Source: Pelagibacterium xiamenense (lineage in GTDB: Bacteria; Pseudomonadota; Alphaproteobacteria; Rhizobiales; Devosiaceae). Taken from it: 64,000 nucleotides of DNA. Shown piece by piece: positions 1-8,795 of this stretch; within the stretch, counting starts at the first letter, position 1; each line of letters starts with the position of its first letter. The notes under the pieces are model-generated. The model did not search any database, had not been told where the DNA came from, and saw only the letters and a program-made list of their open reading frames with translations. The position numbers and the translations under genes are program-made. The DNA is taken from assembly GCF_021166475.1 (NCBI RefSeq), contig NZ_JAJOYS010000001.1:558001-622000 (forward strand). Direction: 5' to 3'.

Positions 1-263
1 TGTAATTGGAAGGATTTCCCGCTCTATGAGCGCCGAACATCGGCAGTCGCGAGAGCTCGATTGCATCGCTGGACAAGTGGTATTTTGTTGGTACTCTGAT
101 TGGTCTGGTGGGGATACGCGGTGCAGACCGGCAATACCGCCAAGAGGAAACGACGACAGTCCGTGCCACAGCAATCCGCCAAAAGAGCGGGGACCGGTGG
201 CCGAACGAGGGAACGGCGCGCGAGCGGGCTCGCGCGTCGCAATCAAAGAGAGGAAGGCCAATC
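1..263. promoter_or_regulatory. Leader/promoter region of the sugar ABC operon
   Basis: I see no convincing gene here; the open frames lack ribosome-binding sites and family resemblance. Three short direct repeats, GTGGTA at 77, TTGGTA at 88 and TTGGTC at 100, lie 11 and 12 bp apart, roughly one helical turn. They could be a regulator site for the transporter operon, but this is only an inference. A GAGAGGAAGG ribosome-binding site ends about 6 bases before the ATG at 264. Confidence 0.35.
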
Positions 264-1535
264 ATGCAAGGCTATAAAGGGTATCTGTTGGGCGCCACCG
301 GGGCGCTCGCGCTCGGGCTGGCGGCATCGTCGCTTCTGGCCCAGGAAACGACGCTCACGATTGAAAGCTGGCGCAATGACGACCTGTCGATCTGGCAGGA
401 TACGCTCATCCCGGCCTTCGAGGCGGAGCATCCCGACATCAACCTCGAATTCACTCCGACCGCTCCGACCGAATACAACGCTGCGCTCAATGCCAAGCTC
501 GAAGCCGGCTCGGCGGGGGATCTGATCACCTGTCGCCCGTTTGACGCATCGCTTGCACTCTTCGAACAGGGCTACCTCGCGCCGCTTGACGATCTCGAGG
601 GTATGGCGAATTTCTCCGACGTCGCCAAATCCGCCTGGAACACCGATGATGGCGCGACGCCATTCTGCGTCCCTATGGCCTCGGTGATCCACGGCTTCAT
701 CTACAACGCCGACGCCTTCGCCGAGCTGGGGCTCGAAGAGCCGGAAACGCTCGAGGAGTTCTATGCACTTCTCGACGCGATCAAGGAAGATGGCGGCTAC
801 GTCCCGATGGCGATGGGGACCGTCGATCAGTGGGAAGCGGCCACCATGGGCTATCAGAATATCGGGCCCAACTACTGGATGGGCGAGGAAGGCCGGCTTG
901 CGCTTATTTCCGGCGAGCAGAGCCTGACGGACGAGCCCTGGGTCGCGCCCTATCGCGAACTGGCCAAGTGGGGAGAGTATCTTGGCGATGGCTTTGAGGC
1001 TCAAAGCTATCCTGACAGTCAGAACCTCTTCACCCTCGGCCGCGCGGCGATCTATCCTGCCGGCTCTTGGGAGATTGCGTTGTTCGAAGAACAAGCCGAC
1101 TTCGAGATGGGCGCGTTCCCGCCGCCGGTCGTCAATGAAGGAGACACCTGCTACATCTCCGATCATACCGATATCGGCATCGGCATGAACGCGGCGACCG
1201 ACAACCCCGAGGCTGCGCGCACCTTCCTCAACTGGGTCGCCTCGCCGGAATTCGCCTCGCTCTATTCCAACGCGTTGCCCGGCTTCTTCGCGTTGTCGAA
1301 TGAGCCGGTCTCGCTCGAAAACGACCTGGCCCAGGAGTTCGTATCCTGGCGCGAGGAGTGCGAATCCACGATCCGCTCGACCTACGCGATCCTGTCACGT
1401 GGCACGCCAAACCTCGAAAACGAGACCTGGAACGCCTCGGCCAATGTGATCAACGGCACCGAAACGCCCGAGGACGCTGCGGCGCGGCTGCAGGACGGTC
1501 TCGCAAGCTGGTACGAGCCGCAACAGGGCGAGTAG
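264..1535 (+). CDS. Sugar ABC transporter substrate-binding protein (CUT1 type)
   Basis: This is the periplasmic binding protein of a carbohydrate ABC importer, about 423 residues, the usual size for SBP_bac_1 proteins. The ATG at 264 was chosen because it follows GAGAGGAAGG and begins a clear signal peptide (MQGYKGYLLGATGALALG, cleavage probably near residue 26 before QETTLTIESW). The open frame extends upstream, but that part has no export signal. Two permeases, an oxidoreductase and an ATPase follow in the same direction. The sugar cannot be read from the sequence. A strong hairpin separates it from the first permease, as often seen when the binding protein is needed in excess. Confidence 0.9.
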   Translation: MQGYKGYLLGATGALALGLAASSLLAQETTLTIESWRNDDLSIWQDTLIPAFEAEHPDINLEFTPTAPTEYNAALNAKLEAGSAGDLITCRPFDASLALFEQGYLAPLDDLEGMANFSDVAKSAWNTDDGATPFCVPMASVIHGFIYNADAFAELGLEEPETLEEFYALLDAIKEDGGYVPMAMGTVDQWEAATMGYQNIGPNYWMGEEGRLALISGEQSLTDEPWVAPYRELAKWGEYLGDGFEAQSYPDSQNLFTLGRAAIYPAGSWEIALFEEQADFEMGAFPPPVVNEGDTCYISDHTDIGIGMNAATDNPEAARTFLNWVASPEFASLYSNALPGFFALSNEPVSLENDLAQEFVSWREECESTIRSTYAILSRGTPNLENETWNASANVINGTETPEDAAARLQDGLASWYEPQQGE

Positions 1536-1561
1536 CGGCCGTCGGAAACCGGCACTATTGC

Positions 1562-1591
1562 GGCTCCGGGCGATTTTGGTCGCCCGGAGCC
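1562..1591 (+). repeat. Intercistronic hairpin between binding protein and permease
   Basis: GGCTCCGGGCG (1562-1572) and CGCCCGGAGCC (1581-1591) form a perfect 11-bp inverted repeat around the 8-base loop ATTTTGGT. No T-run follows, so it is more likely an mRNA-stabilising or partial-termination hairpin that raises binding-protein output than a full terminator. Confidence 0.75.
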
Positions 1592-1620
1592 ATGAGGCGC
1601 AACGAGGGGCACGCGAGAAA

Positions 1621-2556
1621 ATGACATCAGGCGTAGGGGAACCGCTCAAACGCGCGCGGCGCTGGCATATCGCCGTATTCCTCGCGCCTGCGGTGCTTAT
1701 CTATACCGCAATCATGATCGTCCCGCTTTTCGCCACGCTCTTTCTTGCGCTGTTTCAACGGGTGGAGGGGCAGCAGATCTTCGTCGGTATCGCCAATTTC
1801 GCGACGCTTTTCGGCGATCCGCGCTGGGCGGCGAGCTTCTGGAATGCGCTTTGGAACAACACCTGGTTCTTCATCGTCCACATGCTCGTGCAGAACCCCA
1901 TCGGCATTCTGCTCGCTGCCATCCTCTCGAACCCGAGTCTGCGGTTGCGCGGCTTCTACCGCACCGCGATCTTCATCCCGACGATCCTTTCTTTCGTGAT
2001 CGTTGGATTCGTCTGGAAGCTCATCCTTTCCCCGCTCTGGGGCGTCGCACCATCGATGCTCGACGCGATCGGGCTGCGGCATCTTTTTTCCCCCTGGCTG
2101 GGGCAGGAAGGCAGTGCCTTGACGGCGCTGGCGCTCATTTCGGTCTGGCAGTTCGTCGGCATCCCGATGATGCTGATCTATGCAGCGCTGCTTTCGATCC
2201 CCGATGAGGTCATCGAGGCTGCCGAATGCGACGGGCTGACGGGCTTCAAGCAGTTCTGGAAGATTCAGCTCCCGTTGGTCCTGCCCACCGTCGGCATCGT
2301 GGGCATTCTCACATTCGTAGGCAATTTCAATGCCTTCGACCTCGTTTATGTCAGCCAGGGCGCCCAGGCCGGGCCCAACTATGCGACCGATCTCCTCGGC
2401 ACCTTCCTCTACCGCACGTTCTTTGGCTTCCAGCTCCAACTCGGTGACCGGAACATGGGTGCGACCATCGCCTCGGTGATGTTCTTCATCATCCTCGCTG
2501 GCGTTTCGATCTATCTGTTTCTGATTCAGACGCGATTGCGGAGGTATCAGTTCTGA
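1621..2556 (+). CDS. Sugar ABC transporter permease 1 (MalF-like)
   Basis: This is an inner-membrane permease of about 311 residues with six predicted membrane segments. It carries the EAA-loop signature EAAECDGLTG...LPLVLP, which docks the ATPase. Start: an in-frame TTG lies 63 bases upstream, but the ATG at 1621 (MTSGVGEPLKRARRWHI) places the first membrane segment (FLAPAVLIYTAIMIV) at the usual distance. It overlaps the second permease by one base (TGATG), which suggests translational coupling. Confidence 0.9.
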   Translation: MTSGVGEPLKRARRWHIAVFLAPAVLIYTAIMIVPLFATLFLALFQRVEGQQIFVGIANFATLFGDPRWAASFWNALWNNTWFFIVHMLVQNPIGILLAAILSNPSLRLRGFYRTAIFIPTILSFVIVGFVWKLILSPLWGVAPSMLDAIGLRHLFSPWLGQEGSALTALALISVWQFVGIPMMLIYAALLSIPDEVIEAAECDGLTGFKQFWKIQLPLVLPTVGIVGILTFVGNFNAFDLVYVSQGAQAGPNYATDLLGTFLYRTFFGFQLQLGDRNMGATIASVMFFIILAGVSIYLFLIQTRLRRYQF

Positions 2557-3395
2557 TGACGACCGCACGCAGCACTCTTGGCAACACCATAGCGGCCCAT
2601 GCGATCCTGATCGCCTATACGCTCGTCGCGCTTTTCCCGGTATTTCTGATCGTCATCAACGCCTTCAAAAGCCGCCGCGACATCTTTGGCGAACCGCTCG
2701 CGCTGCCAACGCCAGAGAGCTTTACGCTGGTCGGGTTCGAGACGGTGACGCGCCAGGGCGACTTTTTGCTCTACTTCCAGAATTCGTTCATCGTCACCGT
2801 GGTTTCGCTCGCATTCGTGCTGCTTTTCGGCGCAATGGCCGCGTTCGCACTTTCCGAATACCGGTTCCGCGGCAATCCGCTGATGGCCCTATATCTGGCG
2901 CTCGGCATCATGATTCCGATCCGGCTCGGCACCGTGGCGATCCTCGAAATGATGGTGGCGACCGGCCTGGTCAATACCCTCACCGCGCTCATCCTCGTCT
3001 ACACCGCGCAAGGGTTGCCGCTCTCGATCTTCATCCTTTCGGAGTTCATGCGCACGGTTTCCGACGACCTCAAGAATGCCGGGCGGATCGACGGGCTTTC
3101 CGAATACCGGATCTTCTTCACACTCGTCCTGCCGCTCGTGCGTCCGGCGATGGCGACGGTTGCCGTCTTCACCATGATCCCCATCTGGAACGACTTGTGG
3201 TTTCCGCTGATCCTCGCACCCGCCGAGACGACCAAGACCGTCACGCTGGGCGCGCAGGTCTTTATCGGCCAGTTCGTTACCAACTGGAACGCGGTGCTTG
3301 CGGCCCTGACGCTCGCTATCCTGCCGGTCCTGGTGCTTTATCTGGTCTTCTCGCGGCAATTGATCCGCGGCATTACTTCGGGAGCGGTGAAATGA
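2556..3395 (+). CDS. Sugar ABC transporter permease 2 (MalG-like)
   Basis: This is the second inner-membrane permease, 279 residues, typical of the shorter CUT1 partner. Hydrophobic segments begin at about residue 12. A degenerate EAA loop (NAGRIDGLSEYRIFF...LPLVRP) lies near residue 185. It overlaps the preceding permease by one base and the following oxidoreductase by ATGA, so the genes are probably translated as a coupled unit. Substrate is unknown. Confidence 0.9.
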   Translation: MTTARSTLGNTIAAHAILIAYTLVALFPVFLIVINAFKSRRDIFGEPLALPTPESFTLVGFETVTRQGDFLLYFQNSFIVTVVSLAFVLLFGAMAAFALSEYRFRGNPLMALYLALGIMIPIRLGTVAILEMMVATGLVNTLTALILVYTAQGLPLSIFILSEFMRTVSDDLKNAGRIDGLSEYRIFFTLVLPLVRPAMATVAVFTMIPIWNDLWFPLILAPAETTKTVTLGAQVFIGQFVTNWNAVLAALTLAILPVLVLYLVFSRQLIRGITSGAVK

Positions 3396-4450
3396 GCGTG
3401 CAACCCATCCGTGTGCTTGTTGCCGGGCTCGGCAATATGGGGCGCAGTCACGCGCTGGCCTATCATCATCACCCCGGCTACGAAATCGTGGGGCTCGTAA
3501 CGCGCGGGGTGTCGGCCATTCCCGATACGCTGGAACACTACGCCCATTGGACCGATTTCGAGGATGCGCTCGAAGCGACAAGGCCCGACCTCGTTTCGAT
3601 CAACACCTATTCGGACACCCATGCCGAGTTCGCGGTCACCGCGATGGAGCACGGCGCGCACGTCTTCGTCGAAAAGCCCTTGGCAACGACGGTTGCGGAC
3701 GCCGATCGCGTGGTAACCGCCGCCAAGGAGCACGACCGCAAGCTCGTCGTCGGCTACATCCTGCGCCATCACCCGTCCTGGCAAAGGCTAATCGCCGAAG
3801 CCCGTGCGCTTGGCGGCCCCTACGTCTTCCGGATGAACCTCAACCAGCAATCGACCGGCCGGTTCTGGGAGACGCATAAGACCCTGATGGAAACCACGAG
3901 CCCCATCGTCGATTGCGGCGTCCACTACGTCGACGTCATGTGCCAGATCACCGACGCACGGCCCGTCGAAGTCCGCGGCATGGGGCTGAGGCTCACCGAC
4001 GAGATCGCGCCGGATATGTACAATTACGGGCACCTGCAGGTGCTTTTCGAGGATGGTTCGGTCGGGTGGTACGAGGCGGCCTGGGGGCCGATGATTTCCG
4101 AGACCGCGTTCTTCGTCAAAGACGTTATGAGCCCCAACGGTGCGGTGTCGATCGTGATGGAGGAGGGCGCCAAATCGTCCGACCACGAAACCCACACAAA
4201 GACGGACCGGATACGGGTTCACCGTGCGGCGCGCACCGAAACGGGCGAATTCGCAAATCCCGATGCGTGGCTTTCGATGACCGGAGAACCCGGGCATGAC
4301 GCGCTTTGCGCCGCCGAGCAGGACTACGTGTACAAAGCGATCACCGAGGATATCGACCTTACCCGCCACATGCAGGATGCCATCCAGTCCCTGCGCATCT
4401 GCCTTGCCGCCGACGAGAGCGTCCGGACCGGCAAGCCGGTCAGTCTCTAG
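3392..4450 (+). CDS. Gfo/Idh/MocA family oxidoreductase
   Basis: This is a predicted NAD(P)-dependent sugar or polyol dehydrogenase of 352 residues. The N-terminal Rossmann motif is VLVAGLGNMGRSH, and the EKPLATT motif typical of this family follows at about residue 90. The ATG at 3392 overlaps the permease stop by four bases; a longer frame upstream lies inside the permease and was rejected. Its place between permeases and ATPase suggests that it oxidises or isomerises the imported sugar. The substrate is not evident. Confidence 0.87.
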   Translation: MSVQPIRVLVAGLGNMGRSHALAYHHHPGYEIVGLVTRGVSAIPDTLEHYAHWTDFEDALEATRPDLVSINTYSDTHAEFAVTAMEHGAHVFVEKPLATTVADADRVVTAAKEHDRKLVVGYILRHHPSWQRLIAEARALGGPYVFRMNLNQQSTGRFWETHKTLMETTSPIVDCGVHYVDVMCQITDARPVEVRGMGLRLTDEIAPDMYNYGHLQVLFEDGSVGWYEAAWGPMISETAFFVKDVMSPNGAVSIVMEEGAKSSDHETHTKTDRIRVHRAARTETGEFANPDAWLSMTGEPGHDALCAAEQDYVYKAITEDIDLTRHMQDAIQSLRICLAADESVRTGKPVSL

Positions 4451-4464
4451 CCAAGAGCGAGAAT

Positions 4465-5462
<998 letters not shown>

Positions 5463-5466
<4 letters not shown>

Positions 5467-5864
5467 GCGGCCTGGGCCGCGCAGGCCTTACAGGCGCCAC
5501 GGATTTCCATGGTCGTGCGGGTCGTGACGAACCCTTCACGCTCGGCCCACTGGGCGAGCCTGTCGCGTACGACGTCGTCGGAAAACTCCGAGACCTGGCC
5601 GCACGTTTCGCAGATCGCAAAGGCGATCAGCCCCGAGCTGTGGCAATGCGGGTGGGCGCAGGCGACAAACGCGTTGAGGCTTTCGAGCCGATGGGCGAGG
5701 CCCAGATCGAGCAACTTGTCGAGCGCGCGATAGACCTGCAGGGGCGCCCTCAACCCGTCCTCGCGCAACTCGTCGAGGATCGCATAGGCGCTCATGGGCG
5801 CTTCGGCGTTTTCGAGCCGGCCGAGCACGAGCGCCTGATTGCGGGTCAGTTCCTGTGTCGCCAT
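5463..5864 (-). CDS. zur: Fur-family zinc regulator Zur
   Basis: This is a 133-residue Fur-superfamily repressor. An N-terminal winged helix (NQALVLGRLENAEAPMSAYAI...) is followed by a metal-binding C-terminal part. Likely ligands include HPHCHSSG, and the structural zinc pairs are CETCG and CKAC. The ATG at 5864 overlaps the znuB stop by four bases. Placement in the znuCB operon makes Zur far more likely than Fur or PerR. It presumably represses the znu genes, including its own operon, when zinc is sufficient. Confidence 0.88.
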
Positions 5865-6670
5865 CACTTGAGCTCCTTGTTGCGCCATTCGAGCGGCACC
5901 AGCGAGGTCACCGCGAAAACCCCCAGCGCCGCGACAACGATGGTGGGGCCCGACGGGGTGTTGAAATGGAACGATGCCCACAGCCCCATGAGCACCGCGG
6001 CGATTCCCCCGAGGACGGCATATAATGCCATGGCTTCGGGCGTGCGCGCCAGTCGTCGCGCGGCGGTGGCGGGAATGATCAGCATAGCGGTGATCAGAAG
6101 GACGCCGAGAAGCTTCATCGCGATGGCGATCAATGCGGCCAAAAGAACGGTGAAAATCAATGTGTTACGTTCCGGGCTCAGCCCTTCGGCCTGGGCGATT
6201 TCGGTACTGACGGTGCCCGCGAGCAAGGGCCGCCAGAGCCAGGCGAGAACGCCCAGGACCGCGATCCCGCCGCCATAGATGATCGCAAGGTCGGTGACCG
6301 ACACCGCCAGAATGTCGCCGAATAAGAGCCCCATCAGATCGACGCGGACGTGGGGCATGAGCGACACCATGACAAGCCCGAGCGCCAGCGCCGAATGGCT
6401 CAGGAGCCCCAGAAGCGAGTCGGCGGAAAGCGTTCCCCGGCGTTGCAGGAAGGCGAGGATCAGCGCGACGACGACGGCGATGACGAAGACGCCAACCACC
6501 GGAGAAATCGAGAAAAACAGCGCCAGCGCGACCCCGAGGATGGCCGAATGCGCCATCGTATCTCCGAAATAGGCCATGCGCCGCCAGACGATGAAACTGC
6601 CCAGCGGACCGGTCACCGCGGCGAGCCCGATGCCCGCGATGAGGGCGCGCGTGAAAAAGCTCTCAAGCAT
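5864..6670 (-). CDS. znuB: Zinc ABC transporter permease ZnuB
   Basis: This is an inner-membrane permease of the metal (ABC-3) family, 268 residues, very hydrophobic with seven or eight predicted membrane segments. It begins MLESFFTRALIAGIGLA and contains the family motif GDTMAHSAILG near residue 37. The ATG at 6670 was chosen because the longer upstream frame is not hydrophobic and lies inside znuC. It overlaps the znuC stop by eight bases and the zur start by four, so the three genes form one operon. Confidence 0.92.
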   Translation of the reverse strand: MLESFFTRALIAGIGLAAVTGPLGSFIVWRRMAYFGDTMAHSAILGVALALFFSISPVVGVFVIAVVVALILAFLQRRGTLSADSLLGLLSHSALALGLVMVSLMPHVRVDLMGLLFGDILAVSVTDLAIIYGGGIAVLGVLAWLWRPLLAGTVSTEIAQAEGLSPERNTLIFTVLLAALIAIAMKLLGVLLITAMLIIPATAARRLARTPEAMALYAVLGGIAAVLMGLWASFHFNTPSGPTIVVAALGVFAVTSLVPLEWRNKELK

Positions 6671-7556
6671 GGTTGCGCGTCTCCTCTGCATGGTCGTGAT
6701 CGCAGTGCGGACCGTGGGCATGATGGTCGAAATGCAGGTGCCCCGCCGCGTCGCGCACCGTACCGTCGGCAAGGTGCGTGTGGTCGTGATGGTGCCGGTA
6801 AACCGCCAGCGTTTCCGCCGCGCGCGGGCCGAAAAGCGCCGCATACTCGCCGCTTGCGGCGACCATGTCGGGCGTCCCCGAGCAGCAGACGTGGCCGTTG
6901 AGGCAGACGACCGTGTCGGTGCGCGCCATGACGACGTGCAGGTCGTGCGAGATCAGCAGAACCCCGCAGCCGGTCTCGTCGCGGATATCGCCGATGAGGT
7001 CGTAAAGCGCGACTTCGCCTGAAAAATCAACCCCTTGTACGGGCTCGTCGAGAACCAGAAGGTCGGGCTTGCCAATCAGCGCCCGCGCGATCAACGCGCG
7101 TTGGAACTCGCCGCCCGAGAGCGTCTGCACCGGAGCGCCGGCGAGGTGAGGAATGCCGACGCGCCCGAGGACGTTGGCGATTGCCGACGCCGGATGGCGT
7201 TTCGTCAATTGCATCAAGCGGTTGACAGTCATCGGCAGCGATCGGTCGAGCGCGATTTTCTGCGGCACATAGCCGATCTTGAGCCCCGGCGCGCGCCAGA
7301 CGCGGCCCTCATCGGGCGCGATAATCCCCAGCGCAGCCTTGACCGTGGTCGACTTTCCCGACCCGTTCGGGCCGATCAGCGTGACGATCTCGCCGCGCGT
7401 CAAAGAGAGGTCCACCCCGCGCACGAGCCATCGCCCGTCACGGCGGACGCCGGCATTCTCGAGTCTAACCAGTTGTGCTGAAACGTCTTTTTTTCCGTGC
7501 ACCGGTCGTGAAGCCTCGGCTTGATAAGTGTCAATTGAGCGGTTGCGCCGTTCCAT
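6663..7556 (-). CDS. znuC: Zinc ABC transporter ATPase ZnuC with His-rich tail
   Basis: This is the ATPase of the zinc importer, 297 residues from the ATG at 7556. Walker A GPNGSGKST is at 62-70, the signature LSGGE at 147-151 and Walker B LLVLDEP at 166-172. Residues 251-297 form an unusual tail with 14 histidines (for example HHHDHTH and HHAHGPHCDHDH) that could bind zinc in the cytoplasm. The ATG at 7556 has no clear ribosome-binding site. A GTG at residue 19 preceded by GAGG is an alternative start. Confidence 0.9.
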   Translation of the reverse strand: MERRNRSIDTYQAEASRPVHGKKDVSAQLVRLENAGVRRDGRWLVRGVDLSLTRGEIVTLIGPNGSGKSTTVKAALGIIAPDEGRVWRAPGLKIGYVPQKIALDRSLPMTVNRLMQLTKRHPASAIANVLGRVGIPHLAGAPVQTLSGGEFQRALIARALIGKPDLLVLDEPVQGVDFSGEVALYDLIGDIRDETGCGVLLISHDLHVVMARTDTVVCLNGHVCCSGTPDMVAASGEYAALFGPRAAETLAVYRHHHDHTHLADGTVRDAAGHLHFDHHAHGPHCDHDHAEETRNHA

Positions 7557-7562
7557 ACATAG

Positions 7563-7599
7563 CGTTATAGAGTAACGTTATCAAACGTTATGTCATAAC
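7563..7599. promoter_or_regulatory. Putative double Zur operator between znuC and znuA
   Basis: The 64-bp divergent gap holds CGTTA-N5-TAACG at 7563-7577 and a perfect palindrome GTTATG-T-CATAAC at 7587-7599, with CGTTAT repeated at 7563, 7576 and 7586. This resembles the known Zur box (GTTAT...ATAAC). Both divergent promoters must lie in this gap, so one operator region could switch both arms. Binding by Zur is inferred from motif and context. Confidence 0.8.
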
Positions 7600-7620
7600 A
7601 TTCTCGCTTTAGGATCGCCC

Positions 7621-8682
7621 ATGCGCGCTGCTCGCCTTATTGCCCCCGCCCTTGTCGCCCTTGTGACGAGCCCCGCCGTTGCCGCCCCCAATGTCGTCGC
7701 CTCGATCAAGCCGCTCCACTCGCTCGTCGCAGCGGTCATGGACGGGGTGGGCGAGCCCGCGCTTCTGGTTCAGGGCGCGGCGAGCCCGCATGGGTTCTCG
7801 CTGCGGCCGTCCGACGCGGCAGCGCTTGAGAACGCCGATATTGTCTTCTGGGTGGGCGAAAATCTCGAAACCTTCCTGCCCGGCCCGCTCGCAACGCTTT
7901 CGGGCGACGCGACGGCGGTGGAAATGTTGGAAATTGAAGGGCTTACGCTTCTCGAGACGCGCGAGGGCGGGCTTTTCGAGGCCCATTCCCACGATCACGA
8001 CAATGAAACAATCGATGACCATCACGCCGGCGACGATGACCACGCTGACCACGACGATGGTGCCGACGATGACCACGATCACGACGATCATGCGCACGAA
8101 GACCATGCCCATGACGACGACGCGCATGAAGAGCACGCCCACGACGCGCACGACCACGATCACGGCGGGATAAACGGGCATATCTGGCTCGACACGCAGA
8201 ACGCCCGCCTGATGGTCGCCGCGATAACCGACGCATTGATCGAGGCCGACCCGGAAAATGCGGAAATCTATAACGCCAACGGGCTGGCGCTTTCGCAGGA
8301 CCTGTCCGCGCTCGAGGACGAAATCTCCGCCACGCTCGACCCGCTCGCGGGCACGCCCTATTTCGTCTTCCACGACGCCTACCATTATTTCGGTGCCCGC
8401 TTCGGCGTTGAGGCGACCGGCAGCTTTACCGTCAATCCCGAGATTGCGCCTGGCGCCGGACGGCTGTCGGAAATCCAGGATACGCTCGCCGAGACCGGCG
8501 CCACCTGCGTCTTCACCGAACCGCAATTCTCGCCCGCTCTTGTGGAGACCATCGCCGATGCGACGGGCGCCAGGATCGGCGTGCTCGATCCGCTTGGCGC
8601 GGACCTCGCCGACGGGCCGGAGCTCTATCCGCAGCTGATCCGCAATCTCGCTGCCAACCTTGCCGACTGTCTCTCCTCCTGA
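7621..8682 (+). CDS. znuA: Zinc ABC transporter binding protein ZnuA
   Basis: This is the periplasmic zinc-binding protein, 353 residues. A signal peptide (residues 1-22, ending SPAVAA) precedes the metal-binding fold. Probable ligands include His57 in SPHGF, His187 in GHIW and the HDAYHYFG motif. A very long charged loop at about 122-181, almost entirely His, Asp, Glu and Ala, is typical of zinc-specific ZnuA and may act as a zinc reservoir. AGGA at 7611-7614 is the likely ribosome-binding site. It is transcribed away from znuCB-zur. Confidence 0.93.
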   Translation: MRAARLIAPALVALVTSPAVAAPNVVASIKPLHSLVAAVMDGVGEPALLVQGAASPHGFSLRPSDAAALENADIVFWVGENLETFLPGPLATLSGDATAVEMLEIEGLTLLETREGGLFEAHSHDHDNETIDDHHAGDDDHADHDDGADDDHDHDDHAHEDHAHDDDAHEEHAHDAHDHDHGGINGHIWLDTQNARLMVAAITDALIEADPENAEIYNANGLALSQDLSALEDEISATLDPLAGTPYFVFHDAYHYFGARFGVEATGSFTVNPEIAPGAGRLSEIQDTLAETGATCVFTEPQFSPALVETIADATGARIGVLDPLGADLADGPELYPQLIRNLAANLADCLSS

Positions 8683-8691
8683 GATCGTTTC

Positions 8692-8713
8692 GCGGGCCCT
8701 TTCAAGGGCCCGC
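8692..8713 (+). terminator. Hairpin downstream of znuA
   Basis: GCGGGCCCTT (8692-8701) and AAGGGCCCGC (8704-8713) form a perfect 10-bp stem with a two-base spacer, nine bases after the znuA stop. No good T-run follows, so it may be a 3'-end stabiliser or part of a non-canonical terminator. Confidence 0.6.
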
Positions 8714-8795
8714 CCCCGCTTGAGGGTAAACGCAGGACACCGGTACGACGATAAGTCTCCAAGATGGCGAATTCCCGCGGCGGGGAGGCGTGCGA

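Noticed and set aside
1-263. Short genes in the first 263 bases
   Set aside because: The open frames lack ribosome-binding sites and recognisable content; the region looks like a leader.
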